A stretch of 64,000 nt of DNA from Paenibacillus sp. N3.4. GTDB lineage: Bacteria; Bacillota; Bacilli; Paenibacillales; NBRC-103111. The DNA lies in NCBI RefSeq assembly GCF_008017805.1, contig NZ_VRTT01000038.1, positions 1-64,000 of the forward strand, given 5' to 3'. This document shows positions 44,501 through 52,682 of the stretch, one piece after another. Under the pieces are notes generated by a model. That model was not told where the DNA came from. It was given only the letters and a program-made list of their open reading frames with translations, and ran no database searches. Within the stretch, counting starts at the first letter, position 1, and every line of letters starts with the position of its first letter. A program made the translations under genes and the position numbers.

Positions 44501-45929
44501 CGAGGAAGTCGTATTGCCAGTGCAGAATGATCGATTCAAAGGGACTATGAATAACGAAGTTTCTCATATCCATACCTGTAAAATAGAAATCGCTTATTTG
44601 TTCGGACGGTACAAGGAAGCCCTGGAGTGGATAGAACAAGGGGAGTTCAATACCGCCAGACAGAATTGGTTGCAAGCTCGCAAGCAACATGTTTATCATG
44701 CGCTTACGCTTGCCGCTAGATATACCGAAGCGCCGACCGAGGAACGCCCAGGCATTCGGGGCAAGCTGAAGAAGTTATTGCGGGTCATGAAGCAATGGTC
44801 CGGATACTATGGACAGAACACTTCGGTCTGCCTGCTCGTCTCGGCCGAGTTGTACAGGATTGACGGGAGTTCGGTCGCTGCCGCCAAAGGGTACGATGAT
44901 GCGATCCGCGAAGCGCGAAGCCAAAAAGACAGGTTGATGGAAGCGATTGCTTGTGAACGAGCTTCCGTATTCTATAGGGAAGCGGGAAGTCGGAACGGAG
45001 CGGACGTGTTGATGGCGGATGCCTGCATTGCTTATTCGGCTTGGGGGGCTTCAAGAAAAGCACAGAGGTTGCGAGAGGATTACCCGGATCTACGGTTCTC
45101 AGGCGCCCAATCGCAATCGCAAGAAGACGGAATAGTGGCTAAAAGATTAGATGGATTTGAAAAGGAGCGCGAGAGGGCACCGACAATCGGCGATGAGAAT
45201 GTGTTCATTAGACAAATTTCGGAATGGTCGAGTACGGAAAATAGCGAGGATGTGATGCATCATTTCCTGGAATCGGCGATTCGTTATTCGGGTGCGGAGA
45301 AGGGATACGTGTTAACCAGTCACGAAGAGGGCATTACGATAGAGGAGCAGGCGGGCGTTTATAAGAATGTTCGAAATGAGGTTTCATTCATAGAGACTAT
45401 CGTACGTTATGTCGCCCGGACTGGGGAACCGGTTGTGTTGGGAAATGCTTCGCGAAGCCTATTTACGACGGATTCCTATGCTCATCACAGTCTCCCGCTA
45501 TCCATCCTTTGTATGCCGGTTCTTTTTCCGGAGCAGTCGCGGTCGTCCGTTCTGTATTTGGAGAATAACCTCCTCCCTGGCGTGTTCTCTACGAAGACAC
45601 TGGAGGTGCTAGATCTCATGATCGCCCGAATGGTGTATGTGAGATCATTCAACCTTTGGCGTCAACAGATTAGAGATTCAAACGATATCGCTAGCCCTTC
45701 CATATTGCCTGTCCAAGATTCGCTGCCGCTTGTCGATGCGCTGACGACGCGCGAAATGGAAATGCTGTACGCATTGGCGGATGGCTTGTCTAACAAGGAA
45801 ATCGCTTATCGGTTTGGGTTAACGGAAGGTACGGTCAAGAGTTACGTCTTCAACTTATACGGTAAGCTTGGGGCGAAACGACGAGCTCAGGCGATTGCGC
45901 GCGCAAGGGAAAGAGGATTATTAGAGTAG
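41523..45929 (+). CDS. Giant multidomain regulator: kinase-like remnant, AAA ATPase, helical repeats, GAF, LuxR HTH
   Basis: A 1468-aa protein. Residues ~10-180 are the C-lobe of a Ser/Thr-kinase-like domain: IIGNLNPAGV replaces the catalytic HRDxKPxN, and YLSPEQTGR is the APE region. The ATP-binding N-lobe and DFG are missing, so it is a pseudokinase. Residues ~205-480 are an AAA/STAND-type ATPase (Walker A GGAGSGKTAL at ~236, Walker B LVLFLDDLQWAD at ~361). Helical repeats follow (~600-1180), then a GAF domain (~1240-1375) and a LuxR-type HTH (LTTREMEMLYALADGLSNKE at ~1405). This layout suits a MalT-like signal-driven activator. The start is uncertain: the good site GAAGGAGGA lies just inside the frame. 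A near-identical copy lies at 53-57 kb. Confidence 0.85.
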   Translation: MGHEGGLDNIPPIEGIELRKLMNGTTIDISSFLQIALTLTDVVYTYHKRDTIIGNLNPAGVRIQLERKLAELTDIRITDYAYLSPEQTGRINRTPEKCSDLYALGMVLYEMLAGSLPFRALSKEQWVHAHLAMMPIPLSEIRPEITGPLEGMIMKLLSKMPEERYQSAHGLIVDIQRCISSIEETGGIVPFEIARADDDSRFQLPNSLFGREAEEVQLSKAVEQARADSCAFVIVSGGAGSGKTALVQQLQGSVIRAGGRFIAGKCDLMNRDIPFSSILEALRRLIRQVWSESPESIAKLKVRLTEALGRRAGVITQLLPEAEKLLGKLPSVEMLGPAEAAIRFRLLFPIFIQMFADSEHPLVLFLDDLQWADSATMDTLRTVAQDPTLHGLLLIGAFREEAAPHQIAIEDPLETATAWIENSFPRHTTSTLLNVQHIALDPLTYIDVRQFVSHIVKENSARIRLLAESLYHRTGGNPLYLHRLLDGLYREKKLYYDEEKSNWAWDAAVVKQIPEDPDILHLIGTRIRMLPSHTIELLAVAAAIGHRFRLSTVAAASGHTMTHAKRLLRVVTEEGLISQENDFSEADTDEVFYTFLHDRVQQAAYQTIHETQQADLHLKIGRSMGSLASESPDDWIFDRVYHLNLGSERMTSQAEKRELAAYNLQAALKSKASTAFATAKNFLEKGMRLVENDEQGQNSLAYRLMLELPVCEYMCGSVDRAEELLDQLLLRTVGMVERSRIYLIQISMYAYLKKDRTAVAIGFKALEEIGFPLPAKPSNALIKEEMHLLQIALTSMFNEPEPVPSDDPHHIAMSNLVMAISTSVFSLSNKRSFVLFSRFIRISLKVGKGSSEAFAYILAFYGVIILGNKSVAAPISRQCMDAAFRIASSFESTDLLCKLSYFRGIARLLHQPEESIAHFEQSMRYGMESANLVFVSLVAFTCAVTHTGDLHTLSARITKYEDLSRQLLDEVAKNAFRISRWYIAQLQGGDGEGEEVVLPVQNDRFKGTMNNEVSHIHTCKIEIAYLFGRYKEALEWIEQGEFNTARQNWLQARKQHVYHALTLAARYTEAPTEERPGIRGKLKKLLRVMKQWSGYYGQNTSVCLLVSAELYRIDGSSVAAAKGYDDAIREARSQKDRLMEAIACERASVFYREAGSRNGADVLMADACIAYSAWGASRKAQRLREDYPDLRFSGAQSQSQEDGIVAKRLDGFEKERERAPTIGDENVFIRQISEWSSTENSEDVMHHFLESAIRYSGAEKGYVLTSHEEGITIEEQAGVYKNVRNEVSFIETIVRYVARTGEPVVLGNASRSLFTTDSYAHHSLPLSILCMPVLFPEQSRSSVLYLENNLLPGVFSTKTLEVLDLMIARMVYVRSFNLWRQQIRDSNDIASPSILPVQDSLPLVDALTTREMEMLYALADGLSNKEIAYRFGLTEGTVKSYVFNLYGKLGAKRRAQAIARARERGLLE

Positions 45930-45951
45930 ATAAATGGAATGAATAAAAGAT

Positions 45952-46001
45952 AAGCCAACAATTGGAGCAGATAGATGCTCTATTATTGGCTTATTTTTTT
46001 T
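45952..46001 (+). terminator. Terminator after regulator copy 1
   Basis: TAAGCCAACAATTGGAGC and GCTCTATTATTGGCTTA form a long stem with minor mismatches, followed by eight T. The same structure follows copy 2. Confidence 0.85.
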
Positions 46002-46008
46002 GCGCGGA

Positions 46009-46053
46009 ACTAACTTTCGTTAGTACCCTTGAGTTTCACGTAGGAGATATACT
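46009..46053 (+). promoter_or_regulatory. Candidate LuxR-regulator operator and promoter for the P47-like operon
   Basis: The palindrome ACTAACTTTCGTTAGT (centre ~46016.5) is followed 31.5 bases later by a TATACT -10 box (46048-46053), with no good -35. That puts the palindrome near -43 from the expected start of transcription, the usual site for a LuxR-type activator. The identical palindrome and spacing recur at 57423-57467. Confidence 0.5.
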
Positions 46054-46144
46054 TAATCTTGAAAAGTACACATGGCTAGAAGGAAGTATTCATGAGAATG
46101 TATGAAGCGATGTCCAATTATTAACTGATCTTAAAGGAGGGTTT

Positions 46145-47409
46145 ATGGAGACATACGGTTGGGATACAGTCTACAGTATTAATATTAACCGTGTTAATTC
46201 AGTTCTTGCTGAAAACATGAACACACTTCCACAACTAATTGACTATTCTACCGAAATTGAAGGCATGCATTCACACATTCAATGTAATTTAGCACCTTGG
46301 GAAATCGTCAAAGGAGGCTCAGGAAAGCTTCTTCACTTAAAAATCCCCATCGTAAACGGTATGCTGCAAATCAACTCAAATTCTAAAGAAATATCAAATG
46401 TCGATGTTATTGTTCAGGTTTCCTTGCAGTTTCTTCCTTCCAATATCGACCCGTCGAAGCACGAACTGATGTTTAATATTTCTGAGCTTGGCGCTATCGG
46501 AAGCAAGAAAGAAGGTGCAGTCTCCCCAGTCACAGTTATAGATAGGGCCGGTTGCCTGAGTGAAACAGCAAAAAATATTGTACTATGGTTAGTTGCAAAA
46601 TATTTGGTAGAACGCGCATCAATAATCAGCTATGTTTTTGCACAAATAAATTATGTCAAGCCTGGTACAGATACCTGGTTATCACCTAAACAATGTACCT
46701 ATGCATATGTTGAGAGCCAAGAAGGAAATGGCTATCTTTCCATCCTTTCTGTAACTACGGACAGAGATATGAGCGGGCTTCCTCTTCTTGTTGATCCAAG
46801 TATGATGTCGGAGAATGCAAATGCCGCATATTTGATATCAAAGATATGATATTGCAAAATATCATTATGCCGATGTTGCCATCCATGTACCCTGGCTCAA
46901 GACCTGATGGTTTTTACATGAATTCCAATCACTGTATTGTAAATAGTGGCAGCTTGGGAACACCTCCTGTAACCGCAGGATTAATTACCTATTACCCGCG
47001 GATAACCCATTTAAATATGACTATAGAGGGAGGAGATTTAAAAACAAGCGTAGATGGTTTTTGTGATTTGTATGCAAATATAACGATGAATTTCTCCATA
47101 AAAATTAAAAATAATAGCGAATTTAATCCTGCTACAAGCAGTATAGCTTTCTACGAGGACCCGGACCCCAGAAATGACTACAGTCAAGATATTCCATGGT
47201 ATTTGTTGTGGCTAAATTTAATTGTAGGAATAATTGTACGTATTGTTGTTAAAATCATTGCCGACAGTATTGCTCAAACACTGCAGAGTGGCAGCCAAAG
47301 CTTTGCTACTTCGCCGCCTCCTTTTATTGACTGGACGGGAGTAAATAATGCGATGCAGGTCACGGATGCAGGTCTTGATAACTGCTACTATCTTAAAGGA
47401 AATATTTAA
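46145..47409 (+). pseudogene. P47/OrfX-like (TULIP) protein 1, split by a one-base frameshift
   Basis: METYGWDTVYSININRVNSV at the start is the hallmark of Clostridium P47-type proteins (GWDTVY...N). Then come WEIVKGGSGKLLHLKIPIV and VDVIVQVSLQFLPSN, the tubular lipid-binding (TULIP) fold pattern. The first frame stops at 46849 in AAATATGATATTG. The sense continues one base over as MILQNIIMPMLPSMYPG to 47409 (the homologues here read ...LISRSLFLEKSMLPGVP at this point), including a hydrophobic segment LLWLNLIVGIIVRIVVKII. A full-length product would be ~420 aa. P47/OrfX proteins accompany botulinum-type neurotoxins and related toxins; their exact role is not settled. The start follows AAAGGAGGGTTT. 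Confidence 0.8.
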
Positions 47410-47443
47410 TAACTATAAGACCAATAACGAAAGAAGGTAGATT

Positions 47444-48997
47444 ATGGTTAACACAACTGTGTTAAGTTCCAGAAGTATGCCAATCAGCTTTACGCTGCCG
47501 CATTTGAACGAAAAACTGAGAATTGAGCAGGGCATTAATGACGTATCAATGCTGTTAAGCAGTGACAAAAGTGTAAGTACTGTGGTTGCAGACACACTTG
47601 GTTGGGACACCGTATATGCAATCCGAGTACCTGATATTAATAATGCTATTGTGGCAAAGAAGGCTTCGCCGAAGACATTTACGCAAACCACGACAGACCC
47701 TGATCTTGGAATTGAAGTTTCAATTGACGGGGAATTCGGCGACTGGGCTATCAGTAGAGGCGGTGATGGGCAAAACTTACATATGAAAATACCTATTACC
47801 AAAGGTACCTACACTACACCAAATAAAACATATTCATTAAACAATTGTAACGCAGTTATTAATATAAAGCTTGCCTATTTCCCGAATCAGATACCTCAAT
47901 CAGTATCAGAAGTAGGCTCAAAGCATGATCTCAAGCTTAAAACAGATCACACAGACGAAGAACCAATCGTTTTCCTAGTATCTTTTCTATTCCCTCATGG
48001 TGCTGATAAGCCTGCAAGTGATGCATTACTGCAAGGAGCATTCAGGGATTGGTTTAATGCTAACATTAAGAAGTTTGAGCATATTTTTTCAACTGTAAAT
48101 ATTAACCTGCATACTGAAGATATTAAATGGTTAAAGCCAACCTATACCAGCTATGCATATAGTGATAATCCGGATCCTGACGAAAGCTTTTTCGCTGTAC
48201 TTTGTATGACAGACGGACGCTCGGGAAAAGGTCTTACACATGCCTTATCCCCCTCAGCTATCGCACCCGACAGCAGAGCGAGCTTCCTGATAAGTAGAAG
48301 CCTGTTTCTAGAAAAATCTATGCTTCCTGGAGTTCCTACAGTATTTGTTGATTCATCAGTTGATAACTTCCAATTGATCAATGGAAAGACTGAAATTAGT
48401 AATAAAGACGGTGTAATACTAAAAATAAAACCAATAAAATATGGGGCCATATATTATACTCCTTATGCAGAAAGCTTTAATATATCAGTAAATGAGCACG
48501 AGATTATTACAAAGATCAAAGCTCGCATTGTATTTTCACCAGGTATAGAAGCAGTAGTAAGTACGACAACTTATCAAACCATTGAATTGGTTAATAAGCC
48601 GGATGGGACTCAGACTATAGGCTTTAAGGCATCGAGGCCTACAGAAAGTATGCATACAATAGAAACAGCTACTTGGGTAATCGTAACCACAGTAATAGTT
48701 GGTTTAATTGCAACTGTATACGCTTCTCTTGTTGGATATGTAGTGGGTGATCTTACTATAAAACTTATAGTTTGTACGATAGCTATTTTCGTAGGCGTAT
48801 TGATAACATTGCTGCTCAGTGTCGTCCTGCAAACTATTGCAAAGGGGGTCGCTGAAAGTATGCCTTCCATAAATCCTGTGATCCAAGCAGCAACTGGCCC
48901 TATCGTTTGGCCTACTGCCAAAACAGAGTTCAAATTGACTTCCGCACAGCTCAATGGTGCTCTTCAATTTGGCGGAGATCCTGGCTTCGCGCTGTAA
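47444..48997 (+). CDS. P47/OrfX-like (TULIP) protein 2
   Basis: A 517-aa intact member of the P47 family. Near the start it has MPISFTLPHLNEKLRIEQG, then DTLGWDTVYAIRVPDINNAI, FGDWAISRGGDGQNLHMKIP, and LKPTYTSYAYSDNPDPDESF. Two strongly hydrophobic segments near the C-terminus (WVIVTTVIVGLIATVYASLV and IKLIVCTIAIFVGVLITLLL) could insert in membranes. There is no classical signal peptide, as in the clostridial relatives. The start follows AAGAAGGTAG; it is 34 bp from the previous gene and in one operon with it. It may bind lipid or assist a toxin partner; no toxin gene is visible in the window. Confidence 0.82.
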   Translation: MVNTTVLSSRSMPISFTLPHLNEKLRIEQGINDVSMLLSSDKSVSTVVADTLGWDTVYAIRVPDINNAIVAKKASPKTFTQTTTDPDLGIEVSIDGEFGDWAISRGGDGQNLHMKIPITKGTYTTPNKTYSLNNCNAVINIKLAYFPNQIPQSVSEVGSKHDLKLKTDHTDEEPIVFLVSFLFPHGADKPASDALLQGAFRDWFNANIKKFEHIFSTVNINLHTEDIKWLKPTYTSYAYSDNPDPDESFFAVLCMTDGRSGKGLTHALSPSAIAPDSRASFLISRSLFLEKSMLPGVPTVFVDSSVDNFQLINGKTEISNKDGVILKIKPIKYGAIYYTPYAESFNISVNEHEIITKIKARIVFSPGIEAVVSTTTYQTIELVNKPDGTQTIGFKASRPTESMHTIETATWVIVTTVIVGLIATVYASLVGYVVGDLTIKLIVCTIAIFVGVLITLLLSVVLQTIAKGVAESMPSINPVIQAATGPIVWPTAKTEFKLTSAQLNGALQFGGDPGFAL

Positions 48998-49035
48998 GCT
49001 TGCCACATCGTATATAAAAGAAAGAAGGATGAAAG

Positions 49036-50208
49036 ATGTCAAACGAGAACGAGTTGTTATTGCATCCTATCAATATGCCGGTAACCTTTCATATGCCGCA
49101 TATAAATGAAATGCTAATATCAAAATATAAAGTATCAAATACAGTCAAAACAGCAAATGATGATACTCCTATGAGTGTGATCCCTGCAAACACAGCAGGT
49201 TGGGATATGGTTCATCTTACACGCATTTCTGAATTGAATAAAAGAATTCAAGAAAACCGCACTTCACCAGCCCATTTCAAGTGCAGCTTTGACGATGATG
49301 ATACTGCACTTTCCGCAACAATTAATGGAAGCTTTGGTACATGGCAAATAGAAAGGGGCGGCTATGGCAGTTTTGTGAATATGACAATACCTATCGCCCA
49401 AGGCGAGATTATTATTAATGGTAAATCAATAGCTATTGATAGCTTATCGGTTCGTGCACAAGTAGATTTGGAAAAATTATCACAAGAAAATGCTTCACAG
49501 GATATAAAAGTTATTTCTATTCAGTCACCGGAAAATTGTGGTGTAAATGAAACTGTAAGAAGTATACTGTTCCACACCATTGAAATCTGGCTAAAAAATA
49601 ATAATTCTGAGTTTTCCAATATTCTGGCTATAAAAAATACAGGACTTTTGTCTTCTGAAGAATGGCTCAAGCCAACCTCTACAACCTGTGTTTATAAGGA
49701 AGGAGAGGATGACAGCACCAGTTATTTAGGTTTATTGTGCATGACCGAAAATAAATCTTCCGATGGCCTGAATCACAGAATACCCTTAACCGAAATTCCG
49801 GAAAACAAAAAATCTTTACTCATGCTTGGAGAGCATCAAATATTGGAGAAGGCATATTTACCTAAATTAGCAAACAGGTTTGGCAATCATTCAATAAATG
49901 ATACTTCATTCAATCCGAAGGTGGCATTACTTGACTCAAAAATAGTAGCAAATGAAGTACAGACACTTGTAAGAATCAATGTTAATATACGGGAAAATAT
50001 TGATGTTGATATAGATATAACTACTTATGAAGCTCTCTCTTTTGACACTGATCCTACTAAACAACAGATAAGTTTCATAGAAAGCAGGGATCCTGAAATC
50101 TCTTACGGCATCAATGCTGCCGCCGGGACTAGTATTGCAGATCAAGATGTTGATCACATTACAGCTATTGTGGACACAGTCATCCAAAAGTATATGGAGG
50201 AAGGATAA
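49036..50208 (+). CDS. P47/OrfX-like (TULIP) protein 3
   Basis: A 390-aa protein sharing MPVTFHMPHINEMLISKYK, NTAGWDMVHLTRISELNKRI and FGTWQIERGGYGSFVNMTIP with its upstream neighbour, so the pair are tandem paralogues. The C-terminal part (LVRINVNIRENIDVDIDITT) is predicted beta-rich. It lacks the hydrophobic segments of protein 2. The start follows AAGAAAGAAGGATGAAAG. Last gene of the operon; 38 bp separates it from protein 2. Confidence 0.8.
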   Translation: MSNENELLLHPINMPVTFHMPHINEMLISKYKVSNTVKTANDDTPMSVIPANTAGWDMVHLTRISELNKRIQENRTSPAHFKCSFDDDDTALSATINGSFGTWQIERGGYGSFVNMTIPIAQGEIIINGKSIAIDSLSVRAQVDLEKLSQENASQDIKVISIQSPENCGVNETVRSILFHTIEIWLKNNNSEFSNILAIKNTGLLSSEEWLKPTSTTCVYKEGEDDSTSYLGLLCMTENKSSDGLNHRIPLTEIPENKKSLLMLGEHQILEKAYLPKLANRFGNHSINDTSFNPKVALLDSKIVANEVQTLVRINVNIRENIDVDIDITTYEALSFDTDPTKQQISFIESRDPEISYGINAAAGTSIADQDVDHITAIVDTVIQKYMEEG

Positions 50209-50352
50209 TCAAGAAGCAGAATAAAAATAAATCCATAGTAATGGAGCTGTCACAAAAGTAACATTTTGGTTTTGCTTTCTACAGTCTCAGTTGGACACTA
50301 AAACTAATATTCGCTCTTTATTTAATTAACTCGTGGGAGTGAAACAGGTAAT

Positions 50353-50394
50353 GGTGGGAGAGCGCATCGCTGGCAGCGATGAGGTCAGGGGTTC
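50353..50394 (+). pseudogene. tRNA-Ala(GGC) fragment
   Basis: GGTGGGAGAGCGC, then anticodon stem CATCG, loop CTGGCAG (anticodon GGC), stem CGATG and GAGGTCAGGGGTTC. This is the middle of a tRNA-Ala: part of the D arm, the whole anticodon arm and the start of the T arm. Acceptor and 3' T strand are missing, so it is not a functional tRNA. The rest of 50215-50560 holds nothing else I can name. Confidence 0.7.
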
Positions 50395-50563
50395 AGTCTG
50401 CGCGTACGTAATGGGTGAATTGGCTTCGTAGGAAAAGCATCAAATGGAGGAGCACGACGTCTACCGCTAAAAGTCCACTTCGAGACGGCTTCGTCAGCCT
50501 ATAATCAGGATTCATACATCCCTTTACTTATCCGGTGTTGTGTTAAAAAATAAGGCATAAAGA

Positions 50564-50590
50564 AAGCTGTCGAGACTTTCTCGACAGCTT
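50564..50590 (-). terminator. Perfect 12-bp hairpin beyond the MFS gene
   Basis: AAGCTGTCGAGA, CTT loop, TCTCGACAGCTT. Read on the minus strand it lies downstream of the efflux gene and is followed by T-rich sequence (TTATTTTTTAAC), so it probably terminates that transcript. Confidence 0.65.
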
Positions 50591-50705
50591 GAGCAGGTCG
50601 TTCCCCATTAGAGGGCGAGCTGCTTTTTCTTTGTGTTAACCTTATTATTCCCTTCACATTGACTACGAATGTATGAAGTTCTCCAAAATTGAGAATGCTC
50701 TTACA

Positions 50706-51908
50706 TTATTTTGCTAAGCTGCTAGCTGATTGTTTTTCTTTCCACATCATTGTAATGACAAGACCAATAAACATAATGACAGCAGCAAAGAGATACGGAT
50801 AATTGATGTTTACATCAAATAATATACCGGCTAACGCGGGCCCGACGATATTGCCCAAGCTTGTATATGTTGAGTTCATTCCAGCGATAAATCCTTGTTC
50901 TTTTTCGGCCGTTTTTGATAAATAGGTCGTTAATGCTGGTCGTAATAAGTCAAATGCGAGAAAGATGAAGCAAGTTGTTAGTAAAATGGCTAAATAACTA
51001 GAGATCATGGTGGATGCTACCGCTAATACTACGCCAGTGATTAAGCATATCTGGATGAGTTTCTTTTCACCGAGTTTATCTACCATTTTACCAAACATAA
51101 AGACCTGAACAACAACCCCGAAAATTGAGCTTAGTGTAATAATGGTAGCAATATCTCGTGGAGTGAAACCAAATTTATGATCAGAATACAGACTAAATAC
51201 AGTTTCATATTCTGATAAACCAAAGGCCAGTACAAACACAATAATAAAGGCAATAAAATATAATGGATGAAATGATCGTTTGATATCTCTTACAAAGTTT
51301 GTATCTTTTTTAAGCTGTGTGATTTCCAAAAGCTCCTGTTTGGTTAGTGGCTCTTTTAAAATAAATAGGGATGAAATACATGTTATTAATGCGAAGCCAC
51401 CAGCAAAGTAGAATGGGGCACGCACACCCAGCTCAGCAATAAAACCTCCAATACCTGGGCCAATAATAAAACCGAAACTAATGGCGGCAGAAATATAGCC
51501 CATCGCTTTTGGCCTTTCCTCTATTGAGGTAATATCTGCAACATAGGCAGTAACGGCTGGCATAATAAATGCACCACTAGTGCCCCCTAATTTTCTGGAT
51601 AAATAAAGAACGGATACATGTGTACCTAAACCAAAGATCACCTCTGATACACTGAAGATGAATAAGCCGATTATGATCATTTTCTTTCTGCCATAAGTGT
51701 CAATCCATCGTCCTGCCAGGGGAGACATGAGTAATTGTGCGAACGCAAAGACCGTCATAAGATAACCCATCGCTTGGCCTGATAAATGCATAATATTCAT
51801 AAAGGATGGCATAACAGGGATGATCAGTCCGACTCCTAGAAAAACAATGAATATGTTACTTAATAGAATGAGTAAGACTATTTTTTGTTCTTTCAATGGT
51901 TTCTTCAT
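50706..51908 (-). CDS. MFS multidrug/drug efflux transporter (NorA/Blt-like)
   Basis: A 400-aa, 12-helix major facilitator. It has MTVFAFAQLLMSPLAGRWID with the motif-A region (GRWIDTYGRKKMII), and SFGFIIGPGIGGFIAELG, which is the antiporter motif C (GPxxGG) of drug:H+ exporters. Length and layout fit the DHA1 group. The ATG at 51908 has a weak site (AGAGAGAGGTATTACTTC). A truncated TetR gene lies directly upstream on the same strand, with a palindrome before it. Removes small toxic compounds from the cytoplasm; the substrate is not evident. Confidence 0.9.
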   Translation of the reverse strand: MKKPLKEQKIVLLILLSNIFIVFLGVGLIIPVMPSFMNIMHLSGQAMGYLMTVFAFAQLLMSPLAGRWIDTYGRKKMIIIGLFIFSVSEVIFGLGTHVSVLYLSRKLGGTSGAFIMPAVTAYVADITSIEERPKAMGYISAAISFGFIIGPGIGGFIAELGVRAPFYFAGGFALITCISSLFILKEPLTKQELLEITQLKKDTNFVRDIKRSFHPLYFIAFIIVFVLAFGLSEYETVFSLYSDHKFGFTPRDIATIITLSSIFGVVVQVFMFGKMVDKLGEKKLIQICLITGVVLAVASTMISSYLAILLTTCFIFLAFDLLRPALTTYLSKTAEKEQGFIAGMNSTYTSLGNIVGPALAGILFDVNINYPYLFAAVIMFIGLVITMMWKEKQSASSLAK

Positions 51909-51932
51909 GAAGTAATACCTCTCTCTGTAAAA

Positions 51933-52259
51933 TCATAGCTGTGAAATACCTCTCCAAAATACGGTCCATGAGGCATTTAATTTATCATTTAAACGTTTTT
52001 CATTATTACCATATACAAGCTCTAACATGATTGAATCAACTACACCTAAGAAGGAAAGAGTAGGGATGAAGGTTGCATCTGCCATGATGACTTTGGCATC
52101 TTGTAAAACTTGTAGAAATAGATCATCTTTCCCTTTGAAATGAGCATAGAGAGACTGTTTTCTCATACCAACATTCTCGGCAATTTGAGACAGAGATGCT
52201 CCCTCATACCCATGAATTGCAAAAAATTGTAAAGCTGCGTCTTTAATTCCCTTTTCAAT
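51933..52259 (-). pseudogene. TetR-family regulator, C-terminally truncated
   Basis: The frame from ATT 52259 (after AAGGTGA) reads EKGIKDAALQFFAIHGYEGA, SLSQIAENVGMRKQSLYAHF and KGKDDLFLQVLQDA. That is a complete TetR DNA-binding domain, extending well upstream of the first ATG. It ends at 51933 after 108 residues; the ligand-binding half (usually to ~190) is missing. No ATG, GTG or TTG fits, so the initiator is ATT or a mutated start. It lies 24 bp before the efflux gene it presumably once controlled. Confidence 0.75.
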
Positions 52260-52273
52260 ACAATCACCTTGAT

Positions 52274-52291
52274 ATTAACGAACGTTCGTCA
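52274..52291. promoter_or_regulatory. Palindromic operator upstream of the TetR/efflux genes
   Basis: ACGAACGTTCGT (52278-52289) is a perfect palindrome, slightly extended at each side (TTAACGAACGTTCGTCAG). It sits just upstream of the tetR start, the expected TetR operator location. Confidence 0.6.
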
Positions 52292-52356
52292 GTTTTATTA
52301 TTGAATTTAATTTTTTAATGCAATTGTAAATTGTTTTCAGTGATTAAGGTCGAGAG

Positions 52357-52512
52357 GTGAAGAAATACAAAGCAACAATGAATTCTAAGCATAATCTGCT
52401 CATATTCGAGAACCTTCTGGAACAAAAATTTGAAACAAGAAAACCATGTGAGAAATGGCTTTCCGATATCACATATATTGTTATAGATGAAGGGTATTAT
52501 TAGCTTGCGTGG
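52357..52512 (+). pseudogene. IS3-family transposase (OrfB) fragment
   Basis: The frame reads KKYKATMNSKHNLLIFENLL, EQKFETRKPCEKWLSDITYI and VIDEGYY, a stop, then LA. This matches the segment just before and including the first catalytic Asp (W.TDIT) in IS3-group OrfB. Only ~50 codons remain. Its 3' edge runs straight into the tRNA-Ala fragment. Confidence 0.75.
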
Positions 52513-52566
52513 GAGAGTGCTTGCATGGCATGCAAGAGGTCAGGGGTTTGATCCCCCTATTTTCCA
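52510..52566 (+). pseudogene. Second tRNA-Ala(GGC) fragment
   Basis: GTGGGAGAGTGC, then anticodon stem CTTGC, loop ATGGCAT (anticodon GGC), stem GCAAG, AGGTCAGGGGTTTGATCCCC and acceptor strand TATTTTCCA. The 3' two-thirds is complete, but the 5' acceptor and D-arm start are replaced by the IS3 relic. The best 5' match (GGGTATT) pairs poorly with ATTTTCC. Not likely functional. Confidence 0.65.
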
Positions 52567-52586
52567 TAAGAGATTGGTGAGAAAAC

Positions 52587-52643
52587 GGCAGAGATGCCTT
52601 TTTTTATTTTGATTTTTTCCACACTCCACACATGTGGAGTGTG
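52587..52643. terminator. Small terminator and 24-bp inverted repeat
   Basis: GGCAGAGATGCC followed by seven T (52587-52605) is a short terminator after the tRNA relic. Just beyond, CACACTCCACACATGTGGAGTGTG (52620-52643) is an inverted repeat with 11-bp arms and a 2-nt centre. Confidence 0.5.
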
Positions 52644-52682
52644 TTGTTGGTGAGAACGCAGTGATTATGAGTCGCATTTACC

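Larger units (their letters stand above)
41635..46060 (+). repeat. Copy 1 of a ~4.4-kb direct repeat
   Basis: From GACG(G/A)ATGTGGTCTATACC onward, this stretch and 53050-57475 are the same sequence with scattered substitutions. The repeat covers the giant regulator gene, its terminator and the palindromic promoter element beyond it. Similarity ends near 46060 / 57475. Confidence 0.9.

Noticed and set aside
40673..50208. CRISPR-associated Tn7-like transposon
   Set aside because: Only a tnsA relic is present; no tnsB, tnsC, tniQ, cas genes or CRISPR repeats are visible.
46145..50208. A neurotoxin gene adjoining the P47-like operon
   Set aside because: No zinc-protease HExxH protein or large toxin-like ORF is present on either side within the window.
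52492..52566. A complete 75-nt tRNA-Ala
   Set aside because: The 5' part (GGGTATTATTAGCTTGC) is better explained as IS3 transposase sequence, and the acceptor stem would have two mismatches plus a G-T pair.
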